Positions 7,850-16,369 of a stretch of DNA of 64,000 bases are shown here, piece by piece. The translations under genes and the position numbers were made by a program. Numbering within the stretch: position 1 is the first letter of the stretch; each line of letters starts with the position of its first letter. The notes below the pieces were generated by a model, which saw nothing but the letters and a program-made list of their open reading frames with translations, was not told the DNA's origin and did no database searches. Location of the stretch: assembly GCA_002841495.1 (NCBI GenBank), contig PGZV01000015.1, positions 82,833 through 146,832 on the forward strand. The letters are read 5' to 3'. This DNA is from Firmicutes bacterium HGW-Firmicutes-2. Lineage in GTDB: Bacteria; Bacillota; Clostridia; Lachnospirales; Vallitaleaceae.

Positions 7850-8440
7850 TTGTTATGCATAACATACTCAATTATTACGTATAGTAAAGATCAGGTCATT
7901 CATTTTGAAGGAGATATCAGCGCAAATGCTGAACTTATACTTAGTGGTCAGGTGGTTGTAGAACGAATTGATGAATCCGGCAATCTCATGACCATTACAT
8001 CGTTGCTGACCGATGATATACTTGGCGGCAATCTGGTTTTCTCGAAGAATCCCTATTATCCCATGACTATCACCGCCAAAATAGACACCACTTTGCTGGT
8101 TATTCAAAAAGAGCTCTTATTTGACTTGTGTTCCAACAACACGGCTTTTCTTAAACTATATCTGGAATATATCTCCGATCACACACTGATTCTAGGGGAT
8201 AAGATTAAACACTACGTCAATCGGACATTGCGTGAGAGTATCATTGCTTACCTCAAAAATGAATACAAGCTTCAGCATTCTGCTACAATCTATTTACACG
8301 CATCTAAAAAAGCAATTGCCGAACGCATTGGTGTTCAACGAACCTCCTTGTCACGTGAACTTCAAAAAATGAAAAATGAAGGCATTATTAAGTATGATGC
8401 AACCAGTATTACCATCCTAGATATCCGTTATTTTAACTAA
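7808..8440 (+). CDS. Crp/Fnr-family transcriptional regulator, start uncertain
   Basis: A 210-aa frame. Residues about 28-145 are a cyclic-nucleotide-binding-type jelly roll (DQVIHFEGDISANAELILSGQVVVERID), and residues about 160-205 a winged helix with recognition helix KKAIAERIGVQRTSLSRELQKM. The jelly roll lacks the classical cAMP-binding RxS loop, and no Fnr-type N-terminal cysteine cluster is present. The first 14 codons come from a repeat element. A TTG at 7850 directly follows AGGAAAGG but is too close for a good site, and an ATG at 7855 reads a plausible N-terminus (MHNILNYY) in another frame. A frameshift or altered N-terminus is therefore possible. It probably controls the adjacent permease. 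Confidence 0.75.
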   Translation: MSPAHISERFDRKGLLCITYSIITYSKDQVIHFEGDISANAELILSGQVVVERIDESGNLMTITSLLTDDILGGNLVFSKNPYYPMTITAKIDTTLLVIQKELLFDLCSNNTAFLKLYLEYISDHTLILGDKIKHYVNRTLRESIIAYLKNEYKLQHSATIYLHASKKAIAERIGVQRTSLSRELQKMKNEGIIKYDATSITILDIRYFN

Positions 8441-8653
8441 ACAAACTAAAAATAATGATTTATCAGCATAACCACCATCTCACAATTATGGTAATTTATC
8501 TGTATATTCCAACACATACATGGTAGAATAATATTAGACAAAAATACTCTATAGCACGTAAAAGACTGTTAAATTTTCAAATATAGAAATTTCTCTTTTG
8601 GACTAATAAAACTTATAAAATATGCCAAGCTCAACTACCAAGGAGATCCTTTT

Positions 8654-11146
8654 ATGAAAATAAGATACCGATTATCACTTTTTACATTTTTATTCCTCAG
8701 CATATCGCTTTTTTTGATGAGTTCATTTTTCTTTGTCTATACCTCTTCTAGCCTCAATCAAAAAAGTGAACAAGCACTTGAACAGACATTAGAATCGGGG
8801 GCATTAATGATTCATAACCTTCTAGATGCAAGTCGTGTTGAAGCGACTTATTTGTCTCGTAATGCGCTTGTAATCGATGCACTAAAGAATTCTGTAGCTC
8901 GCCCCTCTGAGGCTTCTACTAGTGACTATCCAGAATATAAGTCACTTAATGAAATTTTTCTAGATATTCGGCATTCGGATAGAGGCATTCGTCATGCTTT
9001 CGTACTTGATTCAACTGGTAGAATCATTGCAAGTAGTCATCCTGAAAGCATCGGTCTGGATTTAAAGGATCGGGATTATTTTAAAGAAGCAATGTCTGGC
9101 AATACAGTAACCAGCAATCTCCTTTATGATAGAGTTGACAATTTGGCTTCCTTATTTGTAGCTGCACCTGTTACCTATCCTAATGAGACAAAAGCACAAG
9201 GTGTTATGGCCCTTATCATTGATACACAAATAGCTTCATATAATTTATCTTCTTTAATTGACGACGATTTAGGCCGTGCCTACTTAATGAATGAAGATGG
9301 ACTTATTGTTTTTCATAGTGATTCTAGTTTGATCGGTACTTACCATCGTGACATCTCTACACGTGATTATTTTATTAATAATCAAAATCTAATTAGCGGA
9401 TTCAATGATTATACCCATGAAAATATCAACTATCACATAGCCTTTAAACGTATACCAAGTTCTCCTTGGTTACTGGTTATAGAGCAAAACATGGATGTAT
9501 TTAAGTCTTCTATTCGCGAGGCATTGTGGGTCGTTATTGCCTTAAATCTTATTATTCTAACCCTTGCATCTCTTTCCTATTTTCACTATGCTAGATTATT
9601 CACTCGGCCTATTACAGAGCTGAGCCAGATTATGCATCAAACTACAACCGGTGATCTAACCGTCCGTTCTCAATACACTTCAAAAGATGAGATTGGCCAT
9701 CTGTCTCATGACTTGAACGTAATGCTGGATGAACTTGTCGGGGCTTATGAGGAGGTTGAGGCGAAAAACGAAGAGCTTACAGCTACAGAAGAAGAACTGC
9801 GTTTTCAAAATAATCAACTGATGAAAAATCAACAGGAGTTAGCCCTAAACAAAAAACGTATAGAAGAGTTAGCCTTTACAAATTCTTTAACCCGTTTACC
9901 TAACCGTATGGCTTGTGATCTTGAACTTGAAAGGCTCCTCGCCTCAGATCCGACACCGACTTTTGCCCTTATTTATTTGGACATTGATGCATTTATGAGA
10001 ATCAACTATTCTCTCGGCCATACGATTGGTGATCGCGTTTTAATCGAAACCGCACAAGAATTATTAAAATTAACCCATTCTAAAGTTAATCTATATCATC
10101 TTTCAGCTGATAAGTTTGCTTATCTTCTCTTAGATTGTCCAAATGAATTGCAGATTAATGAATTTGCTAACGCTGTTCTTGAGTCTTTTACAAGTCCACT
10201 CATCATTGATCATCACGAAATCTACCTCAGTATTAGTATTGGCATAAGCACTTGCCCCAATGATAGTAATATGATAGAAGCCTTAAAATTACAAGCAGAA
10301 ACAGCTTTACATCAAGCGAAAATAACCGGTAAATCTCAACAAGTCTTCTACAGGAAGATCATGACCGAACATGTTAATCGTCGTTTAGAAATAGAAGACT
10401 TATTAAGACGTGCCATAAAAGACAAGCTGATATATATGATGTACCAACCACAATACACTACTCAAACTCAGCAACTTAAATCATACGAAGCTTTAATCCG
10501 ACTCAGAACTGAATCCGGTCAAAATATTTCACCTGCTGAATTCATACCTATCGCTGAAGATATGGGTTTAATCATCCAACTAGGTGAATGGATTATTCAT
10601 GAGGTCTTTGCACAAGCAGTGTCTTGGTTAGCCAAAGGGGATGTCTTTGATTATATCTGTATCAACATATCCGGCTTGCAACTCAAGGATCCATCGTTTG
10701 TTGACTTGATTTTTCAAGAATCAAAGAGCTTTAACCTAGCACCAAATCGAATTGAGCTTGAGATCACTGAAAGCATTATGCTAGATATTTCTTCAAAGGC
10801 TCTTGATGCTTTGCAGCAGCTTAAAGATATGGGCTTTCGCATAGCACTTGATGATTTTGGCACAGGCTACTCTTCTTTAAGTTATCTAAAATCATTACCG
10901 CTTAACACCTTAAAAATTGATAAGAGTTTCATTGATGATATTCATATTTCAAAAAAAGATCAAGATCTTGTGCGTCAACTTATCGGACTCTCCCATGAGT
11001 TAAACTTACAAGTCGTCGCTGAAGGGGTCGAAATAAAATCACAATTAGAATTCCTACAGGAAAACAATTGTGATCTCATTCAAGGTTACTATTTTTCTAA
11101 ACCACTTACTAAAGAAGATGCTTATCAACTATTGCTTGAGTCTTGA
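8654..11146 (+). CDS. Cache-HAMP-GGDEF(degenerate)-EAL protein, c-di-GMP phosphodiesterase
   Basis: An 830-aa membrane sensor. Helix 1 is at about 8-30, the extracytoplasmic sensor (double Cache, about 40-280) contains the repeated D-RDYF-type motif, helix 2 is at about 292-312, HAMP at about 313-368, and a coiled coil at about 370-412. The GGDEF-type domain (about 415-570) has LSADKF at 482-487 where GGDEF should be, so cyclase activity is not expected. The EAL domain (about 575-830) keeps E611-A-L, NISGLQL, ELEITES, DDFGTGYSS (about 733), LKIDKSF and EGVE. It should therefore hydrolyse c-di-GMP in response to an external ligand. GAGATCC lies 10 bp upstream of the ATG. Confidence 0.9.
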   Translation: MKIRYRLSLFTFLFLSISLFLMSSFFFVYTSSSLNQKSEQALEQTLESGALMIHNLLDASRVEATYLSRNALVIDALKNSVARPSEASTSDYPEYKSLNEIFLDIRHSDRGIRHAFVLDSTGRIIASSHPESIGLDLKDRDYFKEAMSGNTVTSNLLYDRVDNLASLFVAAPVTYPNETKAQGVMALIIDTQIASYNLSSLIDDDLGRAYLMNEDGLIVFHSDSSLIGTYHRDISTRDYFINNQNLISGFNDYTHENINYHIAFKRIPSSPWLLVIEQNMDVFKSSIREALWVVIALNLIILTLASLSYFHYARLFTRPITELSQIMHQTTTGDLTVRSQYTSKDEIGHLSHDLNVMLDELVGAYEEVEAKNEELTATEEELRFQNNQLMKNQQELALNKKRIEELAFTNSLTRLPNRMACDLELERLLASDPTPTFALIYLDIDAFMRINYSLGHTIGDRVLIETAQELLKLTHSKVNLYHLSADKFAYLLLDCPNELQINEFANAVLESFTSPLIIDHHEIYLSISIGISTCPNDSNMIEALKLQAETALHQAKITGKSQQVFYRKIMTEHVNRRLEIEDLLRRAIKDKLIYMMYQPQYTTQTQQLKSYEALIRLRTESGQNISPAEFIPIAEDMGLIIQLGEWIIHEVFAQAVSWLAKGDVFDYICINISGLQLKDPSFVDLIFQESKSFNLAPNRIELEITESIMLDISSKALDALQQLKDMGFRIALDDFGTGYSSLSYLKSLPLNTLKIDKSFIDDIHISKKDQDLVRQLIGLSHELNLQVVAEGVEIKSQLEFLQENNCDLIQGYYFSKPLTKEDAYQLLLES

Positions 11147-11193
11147 GTTAAAGTTGTTGATTATAAACGTATGAAGTATATGGAGGTGAGCTT

Positions 11194-11643
11194 TTATAAC
11201 TCATCCCAATTGGCAGGATATACTACATATAGAAACCTAGTATGACCAGGTGCACTGAACTTTATGGAAGTATTTTTGGGAATGAAGATGATGTCTCCTT
11301 TTTCTCCGACCACTTTTCGATCCCCTATTATTATTTCTAGAGTGCCTTCAATAATATAATCCACTTCATCATATTTTAAAGTCCAGTCAAAGGTGGATGT
11401 ATCCATTTCCATGACGCCGCAACCTAACCTCGGACTCTCTTCTACTGTCAGAACATCCTTCAGATATACCTTATCTCCATCTTTGCCAGTGTCAAATTTA
11501 CCGGGATGAACGGTTTCAGTCTTAATGACGGCTACGCCACTTCTATCGGTTTCTTTTATAAATTCTTCTTTGGACCCCTTGCCCATTTCTAGCAAAACTT
11601 TTCTAACAATTTCTTCTATTATTTTGCTGTCCACATTACCCAT
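11194..11643 (-). CDS. eutQ: EutQ-like cupin protein of the eut microcompartment
   Basis: A 149-aa protein. Residues about 55-145 form the EutQ cupin (YEVDYIIEGTLEI-like strands, GEKGDIIFIPKNTSIKFS, then a hydrophobic end with PANW). Some EutQ proteins have acetate kinase activity and EutQ also takes part in shell assembly. Residues 1-22 (MGNVDSKIIEEIVRKVLLEM) form an amphipathic helix of the encapsulation-peptide type, followed by a flexible linker, which predicts a luminal location. It is the last gene of the eut operon, 3 bp after eutH; no clear terminator lies between it and the convergent EAL gene. Confidence 0.88.
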   Translation of the reverse strand: MGNVDSKIIEEIVRKVLLEMGKGSKEEFIKETDRSGVAVIKTETVHPGKFDTGKDGDKVYLKDVLTVEESPRLGCGVMEMDTSTFDWTLKYDEVDYIIEGTLEIIIGDRKVVGEKGDIIFIPKNTSIKFSAPGHTRFLYVVYPANWDEL

Positions 11644-11646
11644 ATA

Positions 11647-12765
11647 CTATGCCTCCACTTTTTGTGGTTCTACTTCTGTCCCAGGTTTGCCCAGTATCTT
11701 ATTCGCAATAATAATCGCTACTACGACGGCAGTAATACCACCAACAAGTTTACCAACAACCATTGGGAATATCATTTCTCTGGCTACACCTGCAGTAAAT
11801 CCAAGATGATCGCCAAATACAAAAGCAGCACTTACAGCAAAAGCAACGTTCAATATTTTTCCTCTGTCATCCATGTCTTTCATCAATCCAAACATAGGAA
11901 TATTGTTAGCAAGGGTGGCCACCAAACCAGCTGCTGCCACGTCATTCATACCTAATAGTTTACCCATTCTAAGTAATGGTTTTTTAAATACTTTTGTAAT
12001 AACATATACCATCGGGAACGCTCCGGCAAGCATAATAGCAATAGCACCAATAACTTCAATACCATCTGAAATAGGTGCCATTCCCGGAATAATGACGATA
12101 CCGGTGAGTGTCTCAACAATAATCGCAGCTGTACCTATGGTTATGACAATGGTTACACCTTTACCAAATATTGTAAAACCTTTAATCATTTTATTTGGAA
12201 TTTTCCAAAGACCAATGGCAATTAAAAAGGATACAATAATAATTGGAACCAAGTTACTAAGTATCATGACTACATCAAATCCTGCTACCAAACCACCAAA
12301 GAAAACGCCAATCGGTATCGTAATCATACCTGCAAGGATACCTGTTGCTAGAAATTTATGATCTTCTTTTCGAATAATTCCAAGTGCCACAGGAATTGAA
12401 AATACGATTGTAGGTCCCATCATCGCTCCAAGAATAAGCCCCGCAAGGAGTCCGGCTTCTTCTGTTAAAGCCATTTCCATAGCCAGTGGGTATCCACCCA
12501 TGTCATTGGCTAGTAGTGTTGTTGCAAACATTGCCGGGTCTGCACCTAACATCGTATAAACAGGTGTTACGACCGGAGAAAGAATTGCTGCCAATACAGG
12601 CGCCAAAGATATGACCCCAATCATGGCAATCGCCAATGATCCCATCGCCATGAAGCCTTCATCAAACTGTTCACCAAGTCCAAACTTGTTTCCAAAAATC
12701 TTATCTAACGCACCTAAAACCATAAAAAATACCATGATATAAACAATTATTTCATTAATACTCAT
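11647..12765 (-). CDS. eutH: Ethanolamine permease EutH
   Basis: A 372-aa polytopic protein with about ten hydrophobic helices from residue 5 to 355. Family landmarks are GLGEQFDEGFMAMGSLAIAM near the N-terminus and NDMGGYPLAMEMA around 107-119. EutH promotes ethanolamine entry at low external concentration. Length and motif order are full-size. It lies between eutM2 and eutQ at the distal end of the operon, so it is expressed with the compartment. Confidence 0.95.
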   Translation of the reverse strand: MSINEIIVYIMVFFMVLGALDKIFGNKFGLGEQFDEGFMAMGSLAIAMIGVISLAPVLAAILSPVVTPVYTMLGADPAMFATTLLANDMGGYPLAMEMALTEEAGLLAGLILGAMMGPTIVFSIPVALGIIRKEDHKFLATGILAGMITIPIGVFFGGLVAGFDVVMILSNLVPIIIVSFLIAIGLWKIPNKMIKGFTIFGKGVTIVITIGTAAIIVETLTGIVIIPGMAPISDGIEVIGAIAIMLAGAFPMVYVITKVFKKPLLRMGKLLGMNDVAAAGLVATLANNIPMFGLMKDMDDRGKILNVAFAVSAAFVFGDHLGFTAGVAREMIFPMVVGKLVGGITAVVVAIIIANKILGKPGTEVEPQKVEA

Positions 12766-12811
12766 TTTTTTCCTCCCTATAATAGAAATAAAGTTGAGTT
12801 AGTTAAATGTT

Positions 12812-13093
12812 TTAATCTAAGCTTGGTAGTATTAGTTCTACTTCCTCATGAGGTCTTGGTATTACATGTACAGATACTAATTGACCCACTCTTTCTGCTG
12901 CTGCTGCACCGGCATCTGTTGCAGCTTTAACAGCGCCAACATCACCCCTAACCATGACAGCAACCAATCCACCTCCCACTTTTTCTTTGCCTACCAATGT
13001 CACGTTTGCCGCTTTCACCATCGCATCTGCCGCTTCAATAGCACCAACCAGTCCTTTTGTCTCAATCATACCCAATGCATAACTCGCCATCAT
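12812..13093 (-). CDS. eutM: BMC hexameric shell protein EutM (copy 2)
   Basis: A 93-aa single BMC domain: [20 protein letters not shown] at the start, the pore-loop segment [21 protein letters not shown], and [13 protein letters not shown] at the end. It is the canonical EutM/PduA fold that tiles the flat facets of the shell. It is very similar to the EutM encoded at 18670-18954, differing mainly at the two ends and around residues 34-46. Carrying two such paralogues is common and may tune pore or edge properties. The start is preceded by AAAAGGAG. Confidence 0.96.
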   Translation of the reverse strand: MMASYALGMIETKGLVGAIEAADAMVKAANVTLVGKEKVGGGLVAVMVRGDVGAVKAATDAGAAAAERVGQLVSVHVIPRPHEEVELILPSLD

Positions 13094-13121
13094 TCTACAC
13101 TCCTTTTAGTCATATTGATTT

Positions 13122-13427
13122 TTATTTTTTTTCATTGATTTTTTGTAAAATCAAATTACAAACATTTTTTATTTGTGCCTCATCGGTTATGCCATGCTGA
13201 TCGCTTAGTATTTTTACAACCATTTTAATAATCGTACCTGTCTCAGAAAGCGTCATTTCTTCTGGTGCATCTTCCCGCGACTTGTCATATATGATAGAAA
13301 TACCCCTGTTTCTAATGATATCTTGAGCCCCTGAGGTCAGTATCATATTCTTGTCCACGTAGATTTTTGACTGGTTTTGTGAAATATATGCTTCAATATT
13401 ATTCTTTGTAAGCAGTACTTTACCCAT
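13122..13427 (-). CDS. Orphan 101-aa Eut-locus protein with EutT-like C-motif
   Basis: I do not recognise this as a named family. Residues 1-25 are a short polar segment. Residues 29-47 (ILTSGAQDIIRNRGISIIY) match the pattern ITPxARxxLxxxxIxI found in EutT (28-46) and at the end of the conserved Eut protein at 15647-16360. Residues 62-101 look helical and end in a lysine-rich tail. It has a strong ribosome binding site (AGGAGGAAGAGGT), lies between the PduT-like gene and eutM2 with short gaps, and is clearly part of the operon. A cobalamin- or shell-related adaptor role is possible but unproven. Confidence 0.7.
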   Translation of the reverse strand: MGKVLLTKNNIEAYISQNQSKIYVDKNMILTSGAQDIIRNRGISIIYDKSREDAPEEMTLSETGTIIKMVVKILSDQHGITDEAQIKNVCNLILQKINEKK

Positions 13428-13442
13428 ACCTCTTCCTCCTAA

Positions 13443-13991
13443 TTATAAGAGTTTCTCAAACAGTTCTTTTCTAGGCGATGGAATGACAACTTTCGTTAAC
13501 AGCATGCCATTTTTTTTACCTATGATTGAACCTGCTTCAACAGCCTCTGTAACCTCACTCACATCTCCGCTAAATGTTACAAATGATTTGCCTCCTATTG
13601 CAAAGCCAAGTCTAATCTCGATAAGATTAATGGCTGCAGCTTTTGCAGCCGCATCTGCAGCCACAATACAAGTAGCTATGCTAAAAAACTCCAACGCGCC
13701 GATGGCATTAACTTCACCAACTTGTGTAGAACCATTGATGGCATTGATGATTTGAGCATGTATACTTGGCAATATTAGGTCATCTACAATATATTGTTTC
13801 CCTACCTCTTTTCCCGCTTCAAGAGCGGCTTTTACTGCTCCCACATCGCCTGATATGAGCACAATGTACTTTCCTGGACAAATGGAATTGGCAAGAATCA
13901 AATCTACTTCAGCCGCTTTAATCATGGCATCTGCTGACTCTATGCCTTTAACAATACTATTTAGTTCTATAAGCCCGATCGTCCGTATCAT
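13443..13991 (-). CDS. Tandem-BMC trimeric shell protein, PduT-like
   Basis: A 182-aa protein with two BMC domains: residues about 3-90 (TIGLIELNSIVKGIESADAM ...) and about 95-175 (AIGALEFFSIATCIVAADAA ...). This makes a pseudohexameric trimer. Cys38 in the pore loop (NSICPGK) is at the position where PduT-type shell proteins bind a 4Fe-4S cluster on the trimer axis, so an iron-sulfur pore is likely. The gene overlaps the PduS/RnfC-like gene by 4 bp, the same pairing as pduS-pduT in propanediol compartments, which supports electron transfer through the shell. Confidence 0.9.
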   Translation of the reverse strand: MIRTIGLIELNSIVKGIESADAMIKAAEVDLILANSICPGKYIVLISGDVGAVKAALEAGKEVGKQYIVDDLILPSIHAQIINAINGSTQVGEVNAIGALEFFSIATCIVAADAAAKAAAINLIEIRLGFAIGGKSFVTFSGDVSEVTEAVEAGSIIGKKNGMLLTKVVIPSPRKELFEKLL

Positions 13992-15328
13992 GAAACCACC
14001 CCATTACTCTTAATCGTTATTTTCTCAGTTACTTCAATAACAGTACCCTCTATGCTTGCATGCACATTGGCGCCCAATTCATCTCGCCCTACTTTCCCAA
14101 TCATCTGCCCTTTTGTTACAACGTCCCCAACCGAAACCATCTCCGTGGCCGGTTTTCCTATATGTTGTTTAAGATGTATGGTGACTGTCTCCGGCGTCAG
14201 ATTCTTACATTCATCTATAGGCTGACCATAATACTCCAGCAGATCCAATCTTGAAATAAGCCTATAACTTGGAATTTTTCTATATGCCATCATATCTCTG
14301 ACTTCTAGATCAAGACTGCCTTTTTCAGGGCGAACGCCTTTTTTATACAATTCCTTCTTGACATGCACATTCACCAATCTAGGTGAAAGTCCCATAGGAC
14401 AAGCGTAGATTTCGCAGATACCACATTCACAACATAGCAATGCCTCTTTCATGATTGCTTCATCGTGATCGGACATACCAATATTTCGCATAATCTTATG
14501 GGGTCTCAATTGGTGTCCTAAGAGATATCTGTGGCACATATCTGTACAGTAGCGACATTGAATACATGCTGTTTTGGTTTCATTAATAATTTTATCTATG
14601 GGTTTTCTTTTTCGTTCTACCACAAAATGATCTTTAGGTAGGACAATCAAGGATCCATCCATTTTTTTTATGAAATGGTTTTCAGCTTCATGGTCATCAA
14701 TAATGGTGCCCATCATAGGACCACCAATTATAATGGCATATTCTGCTAATGCCGAACCTCCTGCAGCCTCTATACAGGCTTTTACAGAAATACCAACTGG
14801 TACGTTGATCATTGTTGGGTTCTTCACATCACCGGTTACCGTCAAGAACCGATCTACAACCGGCTTGTCCATCATGGCATCATATATGTTCACGATAGAA
14901 CCAACATTGGATACGACAGCGCCTACATCTAAGGGAATTCCTGCCTCTGGAATAGGTTTACCAGTAATCTCATATACCATCATCTGTTCATCACCTGCCG
15001 GATAATAATCACCCATGGTAAACAACGTGATCTTAGAACTCAGTGCTTCAATGATTTCTTTTAAGTGCTTAATTTCTTTGGTATTTTTTTCCTTAATGGC
15101 TATGATGCATTGATTTGCGCCTACAAGTTTTCCTATTTCTTCGACCGCCAAAATAATCTCTTTGCCTTTGTTCATGATGATGTGTTTGTCTGTATGCATG
15201 AGTGGTTCACATTCTACTGCATTAATAATAAAATACTCTACTTCACAGTTCAGTTTAATATGGGTTGGAAAACCGGCGCCTCCGGCACCTACCACACCGG
15301 CTTCATATATTTTCTGTAACAAATCCAA
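13988..15328 (-). CDS. PduS/RnfC-like iron-sulfur flavoprotein
   Basis: A 446-aa protein. The N-terminus has the glycine-rich GVVGAGGAGFPTHIKL (11-26) of RnfC/NuoF-type NADH/FMN domains, and an SLBB domain follows (about 165-215). Two 4Fe-4S motifs occur: CIQCRYCTDMC (about 254) and CCECGICEIYACP (about 300). The C-terminus is a barrel-sandwich domain (about 365-446). PduS reduces cob(III)alamin to cob(II)alamin for adenosylation; here it could support EutT, or pass electrons to the PduT-like shell pore and regenerate NAD+ inside. It overlaps the PduT-like gene. Confidence 0.9.
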   Translation of the reverse strand: MDLLQKIYEAGVVGAGGAGFPTHIKLNCEVEYFIINAVECEPLMHTDKHIIMNKGKEIILAVEEIGKLVGANQCIIAIKEKNTKEIKHLKEIIEALSSKITLFTMGDYYPAGDEQMMVYEITGKPIPEAGIPLDVGAVVSNVGSIVNIYDAMMDKPVVDRFLTVTGDVKNPTMINVPVGISVKACIEAAGGSALAEYAIIIGGPMMGTIIDDHEAENHFIKKMDGSLIVLPKDHFVVERKRKPIDKIINETKTACIQCRYCTDMCHRYLLGHQLRPHKIMRNIGMSDHDEAIMKEALLCCECGICEIYACPMGLSPRLVNVHVKKELYKKGVRPEKGSLDLEVRDMMAYRKIPSYRLISRLDLLEYYGQPIDECKNLTPETVTIHLKQHIGKPATEMVSVGDVVTKGQMIGKVGRDELGANVHASIEGTVIEVTEKITIKSNGVVS

Positions 15329-15359
15329 GGCTTTGCACCCCCTTTCTCATTCTTACTCA

Positions 15360-15623
15360 TTAGACATCTACTGCATCAATGATACCCACTACGATTGCAT
15401 CTACAGGTATATCTTTTCTGCCTAGTGCCATCCTAGCTGAGCTACCGTTAACCACCAACACCGTTTCACCAATCCCTGCTCCGATGCTATCTGCTGCAAC
15501 AAATGTAGGCAAGTCTTTGTCCGAAGCATAATCCAAAGGCTTTATCACCAGTAGTTTCAACCCGTTTAAATTTTCATCTTTTCTTGTTGCCCATACATTT
15601 CCGATTACATTACCTACAATCAT
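15360..15623 (-). CDS. eutN: Pentameric vertex protein EutN
   Basis: An 87-aa EutN/CcmL-type (BMV) protein: MIVGNVIGNVWATRKDENLNG at the start, DSIGAGIGETVLVVNGSSAR in the centre, and VDAIVVGIIDAV at the end. It caps the vertices of the icosahedral shell. It is full length, 22 bp downstream of the preceding gene. Confidence 0.96.
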   Translation of the reverse strand: MIVGNVIGNVWATRKDENLNGLKLLVIKPLDYASDKDLPTFVAADSIGAGIGETVLVVNGSSARMALGRKDIPVDAIVVGIIDAVDV

Positions 15624-15646
15624 AAATGCCTACCTCCGTTTTGAAT

Positions 15647-16360
15647 TTAAGTGGTGATTATACTTATTTTCTTGTCTCTTAGATAATCCCGTGCCAAAGG
15701 TGTCACTATGGTTTGTTTCTTAACTAAAAGATGCTTACAGCCTTTTATATGATACTGCTTTGCTATGGATTCTGTTATGATCTTTACCTGTACAACATGT
15801 TCTTCTGTTATTTGGGCTTCTTTAAAGAGTTCTTTAGAGATTTCTGAACGCTTCATCTTTTCAACAATTTCATTTGTATAAATCCATTCTATTCCAAAGG
15901 TTTTCAGCTGTTCTTCATAGCCTTTTAGCATGTTGTAAAAATTGGTGTTTGAGGTATGTTCATATCTTAGATAGGTTATCCCTTCTTTAAGAATATAGAT
16001 TTTTTTACCCGCCAGAATGGCCTCTATGACCAAAGAAGAAACTGGATTGTTTGCAAGTCCCATAGATATATGGACAAGTTCCTGGTGACTGATGCTGCCA
16101 AGTAGTATAGCATCATAAACGTTTATATTTATATGTTCTTCATATTCATAATGATCCTCATAAAAGTCGATCCTATAACGATGATGAATCTCACTTAATA
16201 TCTTATGATCTGATATAGCGATTGCCAGAATCCTTTCTTTCCTCATGGCGTTTTCTAAGTCATTGATAGTATGCTTTTCTTCCAACCTTTTTATGACTTC
16301 TTTTATAATGTTTTCAATCAACTTTTTTTGGTCCATGGATTCTATATTCAATATGCTCAC
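15647..16360 (-). CDS. Conserved Eut-operon protein of unknown function (TIGR02536-like)
   Basis: A 237-aa protein that I associate with the conserved hypothetical Eut protein family TIGR02536, from memory. The N-terminal helix MDQKKLIENIIKEVIKRLEEK (9-29) looks like an encapsulation peptide. The middle has a Rossmann-like flow (ILAIAISDHKILSEI, YDAILLGSISHQELVHISMGL, SSLVIEAILAGKKIYIL), reminiscent of flavoproteins. The last 24 residues contain TIVTPLARDYLRDKKISII, matching EutT and the 101-aa orphan. It is probably a luminal accessory protein; its activity is unknown. Confidence 0.75.
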   Translation of the reverse strand: MSILNIESMDQKKLIENIIKEVIKRLEEKHTINDLENAMRKERILAIAISDHKILSEIHHRYRIDFYEDHYEYEEHININVYDAILLGSISHQELVHISMGLANNPVSSLVIEAILAGKKIYILKEGITYLRYEHTSNTNFYNMLKGYEEQLKTFGIEWIYTNEIVEKMKRSEISKELFKEAQITEEHVVQVKIITESIAKQYHIKGCKHLLVKKQTIVTPLARDYLRDKKISIITT

Positions 16361-16369
16361 ATCCTTTGC

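Noticed and set aside
8441..8653. c-di-GMP riboswitch before the EAL gene
   Set aside because: The 213-bp region lacks the GEMM-type tetraloop-receptor landmarks; it appears to be an AT-rich promoter region only.
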